This document shows positions 16,424 to 24,740 of a stretch of 64,000 bases of DNA, one piece after another. The translations under genes were made by a program, and so were the position numbers. The notes under the pieces were generated by a model. It made no database searches, was not told the DNA's origin, and saw only the letters and a list, made by a program, of their open reading frames with translations. How positions within the stretch are numbered: position 1 is the stretch's first letter; each line of letters starts with the position of its first letter. This stretch comes from DATCLS01 sp035296625 (GTDB lineage: Bacteria > Actinomycetota > Acidimicrobiia > Acidimicrobiales > VFJN01), in NCBI GenBank assembly GCA_035296625.1, contig DATHAO010000042.1:8081-72080 (forward strand). The letters are read 5' to 3'.

Positions 16424-17542
16424 ATGGCGGACCGAGCGGCGGCCCGCGAGACAACGGGCGCGGTGCCGCTCGACGGCAGGGTGTCCCACCCACCGGGCAC
16501 CGACACGGTCGTCCTGCAATCCTTCGGTCCGCCGCGCGCTCGTTCCAACCCTTATCGGATGCAGCTTGTGGGCTCGATGCCGGCTTCGGTCCGGATGCTG
16601 TACTTCTCTTGGAAGCGGGCCCTGACAGGCCGGTTCGACGTGTTCCACGTCCACTGGCCGGAGGTGGTGCTCCAGGGCCGGACACGGGTGCGGACAGCCG
16701 TGCGGTGCACGCTTTTCCTCCTCGTGCTCCTGCGCATCCGAGTGCAGCGCAAGGCAGTGGTGCGCACCCTGCACGACGTTGCGCCTTACGAGCCACTGGC
16801 GGCGATCCAGCGCCTGTCGATCTGCCTGTTGGATCGGTGGACGACCCTCTGGATCACGCTGGCCGATGCCACCCCGCCGCCCCGCCCCGGGCCCATCGTC
16901 ATGGTTCCCATCGGCCACTACCGGGACTGGTTCGCCGGCACGGTGCGGGCCGAGTCGCGGCCGGGGCGCCTCGTGCACTTCGGGCTCCTCCGCCGGTACA
17001 AGGGGATCGACGCGCTGCTGGCCGCGTTCACAAGGGTGACCGATGATCAGATGACGCTCCACATCGTCGGCTACCCGCAGGACGGCGAGACCGCGGCCGC
17101 GATAGAGCAGGCCTGCCGCGGCGACCGTCGAATCTCGGCGGTCACCGCGTACGTACCCGACGACCAACTCGTCCGGGAGATCACCGAGAGCGAGCTGGTC
17201 GTCCTGCCCTTCGACCGGGTCACGAACTCGAGCTCCCTCATCCTGGCGTTGTCGCTCGACCGCCCGGTGCTCCTGCCGTCGACGCCGATCACCGAGGAGC
17301 TCGCCGCCGAGATCGGGCCGGGCTGGGTGCTCACCTACCAAGGCGCCCTCGAAGCCGAGGAGATCTCCAGGGCGCTCGAGGAGGCGCGTCACGCGCCAGG
17401 TCGGCGGTCGCCCGACCTGTCGCGGCGAGAGTGGGATGTGATCGGGTCACAGCACGCTGCCGCCTTCGTGCGGGCGGTCGAGATCGCGCGCCAGCGGCGC
17501 CCGAGGCGAGCACCGAGGACGACGCAGGCCCAGAGCAACTAG
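16424..17542 (+). CDS. Glycosyltransferase (GT-B, exopolysaccharide type)
   Basis: 372-aa protein. It has VFHVHWPEVVLQGRTRVRT, a THDVAP-like segment (RTLHDVAPYEPL) and a membrane-leaning stretch at about 95-110. The donor-binding C-terminal half contains VHFGLLRRYKGIDALL, LHIVGYPQD and VVLPFDRVTNSSSLILAL. The HVHWPE signature is shared with membrane-associated mannosyl- and glucuronosyltransferases of xanthan-like polymers, so mannose or glucose is a reasonable but unproven donor. A -10 hexamer 6 nt before ATG 16424 supports the start. The C-terminal 25 residues are Arg-rich. Confidence 0.8.
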   Translation: MADRAAARETTGAVPLDGRVSHPPGTDTVVLQSFGPPRARSNPYRMQLVGSMPASVRMLYFSWKRALTGRFDVFHVHWPEVVLQGRTRVRTAVRCTLFLLVLLRIRVQRKAVVRTLHDVAPYEPLAAIQRLSICLLDRWTTLWITLADATPPPRPGPIVMVPIGHYRDWFAGTVRAESRPGRLVHFGLLRRYKGIDALLAAFTRVTDDQMTLHIVGYPQDGETAAAIEQACRGDRRISAVTAYVPDDQLVREITESELVVLPFDRVTNSSSLILALSLDRPVLLPSTPITEELAAEIGPGWVLTYQGALEAEEISRALEEARHAPGRRSPDLSRREWDVIGSQHAAAFVRAVEIARQRRPRRAPRTTQAQSN

Positions 17543-17729
17543 GCGGGCAGCGCCTGGGAGGCCGGGTGCGAAGCGTGATCCGGACGCGTTCGCCCGGGAT
17601 CGGCGCTCGACACCGCGCCGGACCGCAGCGAGCGTCGCAGTCGGCGCCGTCCCGCTGGCGGTCAGGCGGGCGGACCTGGGGCCGACCGCGAGCGGCGGCC
17701 ACGGCAGACCGCGGCGCGAGCGAGCGGGG

Positions 17730-18839
17730 TCACGGGACGGCGCCCGTGAACATCCAGCGGTCGGCGACGATGCGCTGGTCCACGGCCGGCAGCTCAGGCA
17801 AGGAGCCCGGACGCCGCCGAGCCCGGTCGAAGGCGGCCCCGATCTCGTCGGCCACCCGCGAGGCCGGCGCTCCGGGCGCGACGACACTGTGCCCGTGCTC
17901 GGCGAGCCACCCGGCCACGCCCGTCTCCGAGGACGCGATGATCTCGCAGCCGTGGGCCAGCCCTTCGGTGATCGGGAAGCCGACCTGCTCGCGGAAGGAG
18001 CCGACCGGCTGCGACAGCAGGATCAGGGCGCCGCTCTGCCGCAGGACCCGGTGGATCGTCGCGCGCGGGGGATCGATCTCGACCGACACCTCCAGTCGAT
18101 CGGCCGCCCAGGCGACGACCTCGCTCTGCAGGCCCCCCATGCCGATGATCCGAAACGTCGCCTCGGTGTCGTCCGCCCGGTGCGCGTCCCAGGCGGCCAT
18201 GGCCTGACGGATCCCCTTGCGTTCCGAGAACACGCCGACGAAGGCCAGCTGCGTCGGGATGCGCTCCTCGGTCGACCGGGCCAGGCACTCGCAGGGCGAC
18301 GGCACCTCCTCGATGAGCCGCGCCCGCTCGCCAAGCAGGCGGTCGCCCACGTAGCGCCGGTACAACGCGAACGACCCCGCGGTGCCGAAGGCCAAGCGAT
18401 CGGTCGAACGGACGAGAATCCTCACTGCGGCCGTGGTGATGACGCGTGCGAGCGGTCGCGGCAGCCGCCAGCGGCGGGCGAGCTCGAGCGCGGGATCGGC
18501 GTTCTGAATGCAGTAAGCGGCGATGGTCGCGCGCCGGCGGGAGATCAGCCCACGTAGGCGGATGGCCGCCACCTGGGCGAGCAGGAACGGGAAGAGGTCG
18601 CCTATGGCCGGCTCGTTCATCTCCACCACCGCGTGCTCCCGGCGCAGGAGCTCACGGACGACCCCCAGACGCGTCAGCCGCACGGGAGCGTTGGCGGGGT
18701 CGACCAGGCTCTCGTCGAAGTCGTAGCGCGTGCGCGTGAACAGGACGCGTGCCGGTGTCATCTGACGGAACCGCTCGAGGTCAGCGGTGCGGAGGTGGGT
18801 GTAGATCCGGGCCTCGGACACGGGCGTCGCGGCGCTCAC
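17730..18839 (-). CDS. Glycosyltransferase family 4
   Basis: 369-aa GT-B protein whose GTG start overlaps the stop of the upstream flippase gene by 4 nt. The donor-binding half has LAFVGVFSERKGIRQAM, FRIIGMGGLQSEV and the E-x7-E region LSQPVGSFREQVGFPITEGL, with a following AHGCEIIASSETGVAGWL typical of the family. The N-terminal acceptor domain is less conserved. Coupling to a Wzx-type flippase suggests that it finishes or modifies the exported repeat unit. The sugar specificity is unknown. The 190 nt between its end and the convergent gene at 17542 hold nothing recognisable. Confidence 0.83.
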   Translation of the reverse strand: MSAATPVSEARIYTHLRTADLERFRQMTPARVLFTRTRYDFDESLVDPANAPVRLTRLGVVRELLRREHAVVEMNEPAIGDLFPFLLAQVAAIRLRGLISRRRATIAAYCIQNADPALELARRWRLPRPLARVITTAAVRILVRSTDRLAFGTAGSFALYRRYVGDRLLGERARLIEEVPSPCECLARSTEERIPTQLAFVGVFSERKGIRQAMAAWDAHRADDTEATFRIIGMGGLQSEVVAWAADRLEVSVEIDPPRATIHRVLRQSGALILLSQPVGSFREQVGFPITEGLAHGCEIIASSETGVAGWLAEHGHSVVAPGAPASRVADEIGAAFDRARRRPGSLPELPAVDQRIVADRWMFTGAVP

Positions 18840-20236
18840 ACGCCCGGCGCCAGTCGCCGCCGCACGTAGATCCAGTTGCCGACCACCTCGAAGAAGAACA
18901 CGCCGGTGGCGGAGCCGATGACCGGCCCGACGGCGCCATACCGGGCACCGAGCATCAGCGATAGGCCCAGGCTCACCGGCATCATGGCGACCACCCTGAA
19001 CGCCTGCGAGCGCAGGCCCGCCGCGTCGGTCATGTACATCCCGAGAGGGTAGTTCGCCGCCTGCGACACCATCAGCGCCGAGAACGCTGCGAGGACGCTG
19101 ACCGGCACGTCTATCCGCCCCCCGGACGCGAGCCGGGACAGCCACGGGGCCAGCAGGGAGATCCCGAGGCAGACGGCGGCGGCGGCCGCGGCAAAGCCGG
19201 CCGCGAGCGCCAGCGGGGACTGCCGGGTGCGGTGACCTCGGGCCCGTGCCCGGGCGAAGATCGGCCACAGCGCGATGCCGCCGGCGGTCGTCACCGCCCA
19301 CACGGGGACGTACATCTGGGCGGCGAGGTTGTACGTCGCGAGGTTGGCCGTGTCGGATACATGGCTGAGCACGAGGCGGTCCGACTGGTTCACGATCGGC
19401 AGGACCGTCATGAGGATCAGCATCGGCCAGGCGACGTCGAGCACCTTGGCCCCGGGCACCGTGCGGATCTTCGGAACCGCTCGCACGGCCGCCCCGATCG
19501 CGGGGCGGATCAACCGGGCCGCGACCAGCGTGGCCGCGAGCGACAGGGCCATCGTCGCCAGGTACGCGACCACCGCGACGTACGAGCCGTCGCCGAGGTC
19601 CAGCCGGACCATCAGGACGACCACCAGCAGGACGATCGGGGTCTGCAGCCCGTTCAGCAGGACCGTGACGTGGTTCTTGCCCAGACCCGTGAGCACCCGC
19701 TGGCCGAACGCGATCGGCAGCGTGAGCGCGATCACCGCGAGGCACGAGGCCGCGGCCCGGGGCCCGGATCCGGGGAGCAGGCCGTCCCCCATGAACATGG
19801 GCCACAGGCCGAGGCCGCTGACCAGGAACACTGCGACCAGCAGGACGGCGCCTGACCCCACCAGCACCCGGATGCTCGTGATCAGCACGCGGCGCACATG
19901 TTCGTCCCGGGACGGGCGCTCGGAGCCGCTGGTGGCGTTCATAATCGCGGCTGACATGCCGAGATCGGTGAACGGCAGCAGCGCCGCGACTGCGACGAGC
20001 AAGCCGTACTGCGCGTACGCGGCCCCGCCGAAGTTGTCGATGATCACCCGCGTGTTGATCACCCCGAGCAGGGCGCTCACCGGGATCACGAGCGCCCGGG
20101 CGCCGGCGCTGCGAACGACGCTCCGCCACGGCGACACAGCGGCGGCATCACCGGCCCCCGCAGGCGCGTTGCTGCCGGATTCGGCCGTGGCGTCCGGCGG
20201 CGCGGCCGCCGGAACGAGCGAGGTCTCCCGGCTCAT
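18836..20236 (-). CDS. Lipid-linked oligosaccharide flippase (Wzx/polysaccharide biosynthesis family)
   Basis: 466 aa from ATG 20236, which overlaps the stop of an upstream remnant frame as ATGA; a GTG at 20314 would add 26 residues. About 12-14 hydrophobic segments follow a 35-residue polar leader. The N-terminal domain has the family pattern GVINTRVIIDNFGGAAYAQY and LLPFTDLGMSAAIMN. The protein would move undecaprenyl-linked repeat units across the membrane. Downstream it is coupled to a GT4 gene by a 4-nt overlap. Its operon head has been lost (see the remnant at 20233-20301), so transcription must now come from elsewhere. Confidence 0.85.
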   Translation of the reverse strand: MSRETSLVPAAAPPDATAESGSNAPAGAGDAAAVSPWRSVVRSAGARALVIPVSALLGVINTRVIIDNFGGAAYAQYGLLVAVAALLPFTDLGMSAAIMNATSGSERPSRDEHVRRVLITSIRVLVGSGAVLLVAVFLVSGLGLWPMFMGDGLLPGSGPRAAASCLAVIALTLPIAFGQRVLTGLGKNHVTVLLNGLQTPIVLLVVVLMVRLDLGDGSYVAVVAYLATMALSLAATLVAARLIRPAIGAAVRAVPKIRTVPGAKVLDVAWPMLILMTVLPIVNQSDRLVLSHVSDTANLATYNLAAQMYVPVWAVTTAGGIALWPIFARARARGHRTRQSPLALAAGFAAAAAAVCLGISLLAPWLSRLASGGRIDVPVSVLAAFSALMVSQAANYPLGMYMTDAAGLRSQAFRVVAMMPVSLGLSLMLGARYGAVGPVIGSATGVFFFEVVGNWIYVRRRLAPGV

Positions 20237-20301
20237 GAGCTCGGAGTCGGTGCCAGGCCGAGTGCGGCGCAGACGTGGAGCCAATTGCCGAAGATGGGGC
20301 C
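20233..20301 (-). pseudogene. C-terminal remnant of a second Wzy-type polymerase gene
   Basis: The last 22 codons of a short frame read GPIFGNWLHVCAALGLAPT before PSS-stop. They match the C-terminus of the intact Wzy-like protein at 15059-16348 at 12 of 19 positions. The stop overlaps the flippase ATG (ATGA). Upstream of 20301 the frame is unrelated Arg/Gly-rich sequence, so the rest of the gene has been deleted or replaced. It is too short to be functional. Confidence 0.6.
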
Positions 20302-20494
20302 GGAGCGGTTCCACGCCCGCCCGTGGACGACGGCGGTCATCGCTCCCCGCTCCGCTCGCTGCATCGCGGACGCTCGCTCATCTCCCACCCGCCGAAACCT
20401 CGACCCGCCCGTCGACCCGCCGGCCATGGTGCAAGATTAACCAGGGCCTTCACGAGCCGTCGGCCCGGAATCGCCGGCCTCGCTGACAGGCGGA

Positions 20495-21955
20495 GTGATG
20501 GATCTCGAGCAGTACCTCCATGCGGTGCGGACCTACTGGTGGGCCGTCGTCCTCCCCCTCGTGCTCGCCCTCGCGGTCGGCGCCTACGCCGCGGCGCGCC
20601 ACGACCCTCAGTATCGGGCGTCGGTCACCTTCTTCGTCGCGACATCGAGCGAAGTGGGCGGTTCGTCGGCGGTGCGGGGGGACGAGTTCGCGCAACGCCG
20701 TGTCAACTCGTACGCGGAGCTGCTCACCACCGATCGCCTCGCCACCAAGGTGATCCAGGCCTCCGGCCTCGATCTCACCCCCGGCGAGGTCACGCGCATG
20801 ATCGGTGCCGACAGCGATGTCGAGACGGTTCTGCTCACGGCGACCGTGACATCCGGGTCGCGAGACCTGACGCGGCGGGTCGCCGACGGGGTCACCGCGG
20901 AGTTCGTCGACCTTGTCGACGAGGTCGAGAACCCGCCTGGCGGGCCGGCGTCGGTGCATCTCGAGGTGGTCTCCGGGCCCGATCTGTCGCAGTTGCGCCC
21001 ACGCCGGGCGCTGACCGTCGGGCTCCCCGCGTTCCTCGGTCTCCTGGCCGGCCTCGGGCTCGCGTGGCTGCTCGAGGTGAGGGACAAGACGATACGGTCC
21101 GAGGCTCAACTGCGGGCCCTGCACGCGACGCCCGTGCTCGGCATGATCCCGTTCGACCGGCGCCTGCAGCGCCCGGCGCTGGTCCGCCACCTCACCGCGA
21201 GTTCCCCGGGCACCGAGTCGTTCCGTCAGCTCCGCACCAACCTCGAGTTCCTCGACGTCGATCACCCGGTGCAGATCCTCGTCGTGACGTCGTCGGTCGC
21301 CGGCGAGGGAAAGACGACCACGACGACCAACCTGGCGTCGGCACTGGTCGCCGCCAGCCAACGGGTGCTCGTCGTCGAGGCGGATCTGCGGCGACCGACG
21401 CTCGACAGACACGTCCGGGTCGACGGAGCCGTCGGCCTGGCCGGCGTGATCGTCGGCCGGGACGAGATCGACGCCGGGCTGCAGAAGACCGAGGTCGAGG
21501 GGCTCATGGTCCTCCCGAGCGGACCCCGGCCGCCCAACCCGTCCGAGCTGGTCGGCAGCGACGCGATGGTTCGGCTCCTCGGCACCCTCCGCGAGCGCTT
21601 CGACCGCGTCATCATCGACACGCCGCCGTTGCTGCCGGTCACCGACGGGGCGGTCCTGGCCGCCCATGCCGACGGCGTCCTAGTGGTCGTGCGCGCCGGC
21701 AAGACCACCCGCCACAACCTCCAGCTGGCGATGCGTTCCCTCGAGGCCGTCGGGGCACGGGTGCTCGGCACCGTTCTCGACTTCGCTCCCGCGCATCAGG
21801 GCCCGTCGTACACCGCCTACTGGCACGACGAGACAGAACCGGCCGAGGGGTCCGGCCCGGTCGATCGACCGCGTCGGAGCGCGAGCCGCGAGCTACGGCA
21901 CGCAGCCGGGACGGTGGGCGCCACGCTGCGCCGCCTCAAGAACGCCGAGCGGTGA
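20495..21955 (+). CDS. Polysaccharide co-polymerase with tyrosine-kinase domain (Wzz/BY-kinase)
   Basis: 486 aa, with tandem GTG (20495) and ATG (20498) starts. Residues about 15-35 and 175-195 are the two membrane helices flanking a Wzz-type extracytoplasmic domain of about 140 residues. The cytoplasmic kinase has Walker A VTSSVAGEGKTTTTTN, Walker A' VLVVEADLRRP and Walker B VIIDTPPLLPVTD. The C-terminal tail is short and has few Tyr (SYTAYW), unlike the Tyr clusters of well-studied BY-kinases. The protein would control chain length and export of this locus. Its 3' end overlaps the convergent CDP-alcohol transferase gene by 20 nt. Confidence 0.9.
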   Translation: MMDLEQYLHAVRTYWWAVVLPLVLALAVGAYAAARHDPQYRASVTFFVATSSEVGGSSAVRGDEFAQRRVNSYAELLTTDRLATKVIQASGLDLTPGEVTRMIGADSDVETVLLTATVTSGSRDLTRRVADGVTAEFVDLVDEVENPPGGPASVHLEVVSGPDLSQLRPRRALTVGLPAFLGLLAGLGLAWLLEVRDKTIRSEAQLRALHATPVLGMIPFDRRLQRPALVRHLTASSPGTESFRQLRTNLEFLDVDHPVQILVVTSSVAGEGKTTTTTNLASALVAASQRVLVVEADLRRPTLDRHVRVDGAVGLAGVIVGRDEIDAGLQKTEVEGLMVLPSGPRPPNPSELVGSDAMVRLLGTLRERFDRVIIDTPPLLPVTDGAVLAAHADGVLVVVRAGKTTRHNLQLAMRSLEAVGARVLGTVLDFAPAHQGPSYTAYWHDETEPAEGSGPVDRPRRSASRELRHAAGTVGATLRRLKNAER

Positions 21956-22784
21956 TCGGCTGCTGACGGGCGCGGTCGTAGCTGCGCATCTCTCGATACC
22001 ACCTGACCAGTGCAAGCCCGAGGAATGCGACGTTCGACGCCATCAAGGCGGTGTAGATCCACAGGAACCCCGACTCCCAGAACATCAGCGCCAAGGCCAG
22101 GCACAGGAGCCCGTAATCGGTCGGGACGACCGCCAGCGAGTACAGCAGCGACGAGCTGCCCTCCCCCTCCGCGAGCATCGCCGACGACCCCCGCTGCGTG
22201 CGGCGGATCCTGTCGTTGAGGATGATGACGAAGAAGAGCACCGAGGCCGTCGCCTGGTAGGTGAGCGGCACGAGGAGCTGGAGATCCGACCGGTCGCTGA
22301 AGCGGTACCAGCTCACGAGGACGGCGAGGTGCACGGTGGCGATCTTGATCGCGTCGACGACATGATCCAGCCACTCGCCGGCGACCGAGCCGCCGCCACG
22401 CAGGCGGGCGAGCTGGCCGTCCGCCGCATCGAGGGCGTAGCCGCCGACGAGCAGCGCGCTCGCGGCGACCGAGCTCGCGGGTGCCGGCGACACCGCCGCG
22501 ATCGTCGCGATCCCGGCGAACGTCAACGTCGCGCTCACCCCGGTGACCTGGTCAGGTTTCATCCCAGCCGTGGAGGCGGCGGCGGCGAGAAGCCGGCCCA
22601 GCCTGCGGTTGACCAGGCGGGAGTAGGCGGGGGCGCCCTTGGAGGTCTTTTGCACCTGCCCCAGCCGGACCAGCGCCTCGCGGAACCCTCGGGGTGCCGG
22701 CTCCAGCGCGGTCACGGCGCAAGCGTACTCACGCCGAATCCTCGCTGATCGCGAGGCGCTGCGGCGATCGATCTCCTCGCCCAT
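21936..22784 (-). CDS. CDP-alcohol phosphotransferase family membrane protein
   Basis: 282 aa from ATG 22784, chosen because GAGG lies 5 nt upstream; a longer frame to 22838 exists. The full catalytic signature D-x2-DG-x2-AR-x8-G-x3-D-x3-D is present (DAADGQLAR ... GEWLDHVVD, about residues 120-145), followed by four to five membrane helices. The enzyme would transfer a phospho-alcohol from, or join it to, a CDP-activated group in the membrane. A cytidylyltransferase gene lies in the same locus at 7904-8335, so a phospho-decorated polymer or a special phospholipid is possible (inference). Confidence 0.85.
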   Translation of the reverse strand: MGEEIDRRSASRSARIRREYACAVTALEPAPRGFREALVRLGQVQKTSKGAPAYSRLVNRRLGRLLAAAASTAGMKPDQVTGVSATLTFAGIATIAAVSPAPASSVAASALLVGGYALDAADGQLARLRGGGSVAGEWLDHVVDAIKIATVHLAVLVSWYRFSDRSDLQLLVPLTYQATASVLFFVIILNDRIRRTQRGSSAMLAEGEGSSSLLYSLAVVPTDYGLLCLALALMFWESGFLWIYTALMASNVAFLGLALVRWYREMRSYDRARQQPITARRS

Positions 22785-22818
22785 GGACGCCTCATCGGCC
22801 GTCCCGGCAGAGCCCCAC

Positions 22819-23058
22819 ACGGTTCGACGGCAAGCCAAAGTCGGTCGCCGGCAGCCGATCGGTCAACATCCCGCCCCAACTGCTGCCCATCCTCGACCAG
22901 CAAACGGCCGAGTGGGGCCGGCCCCGAGGGGGCCTTCGTGGGCCGCACAGGGTGCTCCGATGCGGGAGACGCCGTCCGCCGGGGGTTCGCTCGTGCCCGC
23001 AGGAAGACCGGCATGACGGACTTCACGTTCCACGATCTGCGCCGCACCGGGTGCCAGG
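22819..23058 (+). pseudogene. Decayed tyrosine recombinase (phage-type integrase) fragment
   Basis: Two frames joined by a single-base shift in the G-run near 22917 give the middle and C-terminal core of an integrase. The first is RFDGKPKSVAGSRSVNIPPQ through LPILDQQTAEW; the second is EGAFVGRTG through FARARRKTGMTDFTFHDLRR. The HxxR catalytic motif is present. The N-terminal arm, the first catalytic Arg, the second His box and the Tyr are missing. It lies just outside the first polysaccharide locus and marks an old insertion. Confidence 0.75.
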
Positions 23059-23185
23059 ATGGCCTGCGGCTCTTTCCCGGCGAGGCGCAGGTTCAGCGAC
23101 ACCGAATCGGATGTCCTCCATTTGCAACTCGACCTGAGGTGAGTGCCGATCGCACCGTAGACTTCCCTACAGAGGTGAGGTCGCG

Positions 23186-23701
23186 TTGACCATCGTGTGG
23201 ATCGCCGTTGGCGTCGTGCTGATCGCTGTCGAGCTGCACCACCTTGCGTTTTACGCCCTGTTCGCAGCCGTGGGCTGCTTCGCGGGCGCCGCCGTGGCCT
23301 CCGTTGCCCCTGACGCCCTCGCCGCGCAGGTCGTGACCGCCGTCGTGGTCGCCGCCGCTGGGATCATGTTCGCCCGCGGCCGCGTGAGCGCCGCCTTCAC
23401 CCACCGCCACGAGGGCGACCATGTCCCCGGCGTGCACGGGGGCCTGGTCGGGCAGGAGGTGCTGACAGTGGACCGCGTCGGTGGGCTGGACGGTATCGGT
23501 CACGTCCTGCTCGCCGGCGAGCGCTGGCGCGCGGTCAGCGGCAGCGATGAACCGATCCCCGCGGGCACGAAGGTCCTCGTCACAGCCGTTCAGGGCACGA
23601 CGCTCGTCGTCTGGGCCGTCGGCGGGCACCTGCCACCCGGCTCGCAGCTCGAAGCGGGCGAACCTCGCCACCCGGACGAGAGAGAGGGGCAACAGCCGTG
23701 A
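23186..23701 (+). CDS. NfeD-like membrane protein
   Basis: 171 aa from a TTG start with GTGAGG 5 nt upstream. There are three hydrophobic segments in the first 65 residues (WIAVGVVLIAVEL, FYALFAAVGCFAGAAVASV, VVTAVVVAAAGIMFA). An OB-fold-like soluble domain at about 85-160 contains LVGQEVLTVDRVGG, GERWRAVSGS and GTKVLVTAVQGTTLVV, as in the NfeD C-terminal domain. NfeD partners SPFH proteins in membrane microdomain organisation. The stop overlaps the start of the SPFH gene by 4 nt. A TAGACT hexamer at 23157-23162 may be its -10. Confidence 0.88.
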   Translation: MTIVWIAVGVVLIAVELHHLAFYALFAAVGCFAGAAVASVAPDALAAQVVTAVVVAAAGIMFARGRVSAAFTHRHEGDHVPGVHGGLVGQEVLTVDRVGGLDGIGHVLLAGERWRAVSGSDEPIPAGTKVLVTAVQGTTLVVWAVGGHLPPGSQLEAGEPRHPDEREGQQP

Positions 23702-24648
23702 TCGCAGAAATCACCGCCGCGGGGGTCATCGGCCTCGTCGTCGTCGGCCTCGTCGTGGTCGTGTTGATCCTGGCGTTGCGCCAGATGGTCAACATCGTCC
23801 AGCAGGGCGAGGTCGGGGTCGTGAAGCACCTCGGCGAGTACCGCATGACCCACGAGCCCGGACTGGTGATCATCGCGCCCTTCATCGAGTCCCTCCAGCG
23901 CGTCGACATGCGCGAGATCCCCCGGCCGGGCGATCGTCAGGACGTGATCACCAAGGACAACGTGGTGGTCAACGTCAACGCCACCATCTTCACGCAGGTC
24001 GTCGACGCCCGGCAGGCGCTGTTCAGCATCGCGAACTTCGACGTGGCCATCGACGCACTCGCTCGCACGGCCCTGCGCTCGGTGATCGGCACGATGACCC
24101 TCGACCAGGCGCTTTCCGAGCGCGAGCGCATCAACACCGATGTCCAGCAGCAGATGGAGGCAGTCACCGACAAGTGGGGCATCCGGATCAACCGCATCGA
24201 GATCATCGCCATCGCTCCGCCGCCGAAGATCCTCGAAGCCCTCGCCCTCGAGAAGCAGGCGGATCAGGAGAAGCGGGCGAAGATCCTGCAGTCGGAAGGC
24301 CAGCAGCAGTCAGCGATCAACGTCGCCGACGGCGACGCACAAGCGGCGGTCCGCAAGGCCGAAGGCAACCGGGAGGCCGCGATCCTGCGGGCAGAGGGCA
24401 ACCGCCGGGCCGCGATCCTCGAGGCCGAGGGGCGGTCGCAGGCCATCACCACCGTGTACGCCGCCATCAAGAAGGGCGAGCCCGATCCGACCCTGGTGGC
24501 GATTCTCCAACTCGACGCCCTCGCCAAGTTCGCCGACAGCGACAATGCCAAGATCGTCGTCCCGTTCGAGAGCGCTGGACTGCTCGGCGCCGCCCAGGCA
24601 CTGCGCAGTGTGCTCTCCGCCGTCCCGGTGGACGGCGAGCGGCCGTAG
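23698..24648 (+). CDS. SPFH/Band 7 (stomatin-prohibitin) family protein
   Basis: 316 aa with one N-terminal membrane helix (residues about 8-28). The Band 7 domain follows: NIVQQGEVGVVKHLGEYR, HEPGLVIIAPFIESLQRVDM, VITKDNVVVNVNATIF and ALRSVIGTMTLDQALSERERI. A long Ala/Glu/Arg-rich coiled coil at about 195-260 includes repeated AEGNREAAILRAEGNRRAAI. Such proteins oligomerise into membrane scaffolds resembling flotillin or stomatin. Coupling to NfeD by a GTGA overlap is the classical pair. The C-terminus (FESAGLLGAAQALRSVL) is typical of prokaryotic stomatins. Confidence 0.93.
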   Translation: MIAEITAAGVIGLVVVGLVVVVLILALRQMVNIVQQGEVGVVKHLGEYRMTHEPGLVIIAPFIESLQRVDMREIPRPGDRQDVITKDNVVVNVNATIFTQVVDARQALFSIANFDVAIDALARTALRSVIGTMTLDQALSERERINTDVQQQMEAVTDKWGIRINRIEIIAIAPPPKILEALALEKQADQEKRAKILQSEGQQQSAINVADGDAQAAVRKAEGNREAAILRAEGNRRAAILEAEGRSQAITTVYAAIKKGEPDPTLVAILQLDALAKFADSDNAKIVVPFESAGLLGAAQALRSVLSAVPVDGERP

Positions 24649-24722
24649 GCCCTTCCCCGTACCTCGGCCCTCGCTGGCGACTCTGACGGACGCCTGAGAG
24701 CGCCGCCCCTCCGTCGGGACGG

Positions 24723-24736
24723 CGCCTGGCCAGGCG
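24723..24736. terminator. Palindromic hairpin between convergent genes
   Basis: A perfect 14-nt palindrome (CGCCTGGCCAGGCG) lies between the SPFH gene and the convergent propeller lipoprotein gene, whose stop is 5 nt away. It could terminate from both sides. There is no U-tract. Confidence 0.4.
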
Positions 24737-24740
24737 GTGG

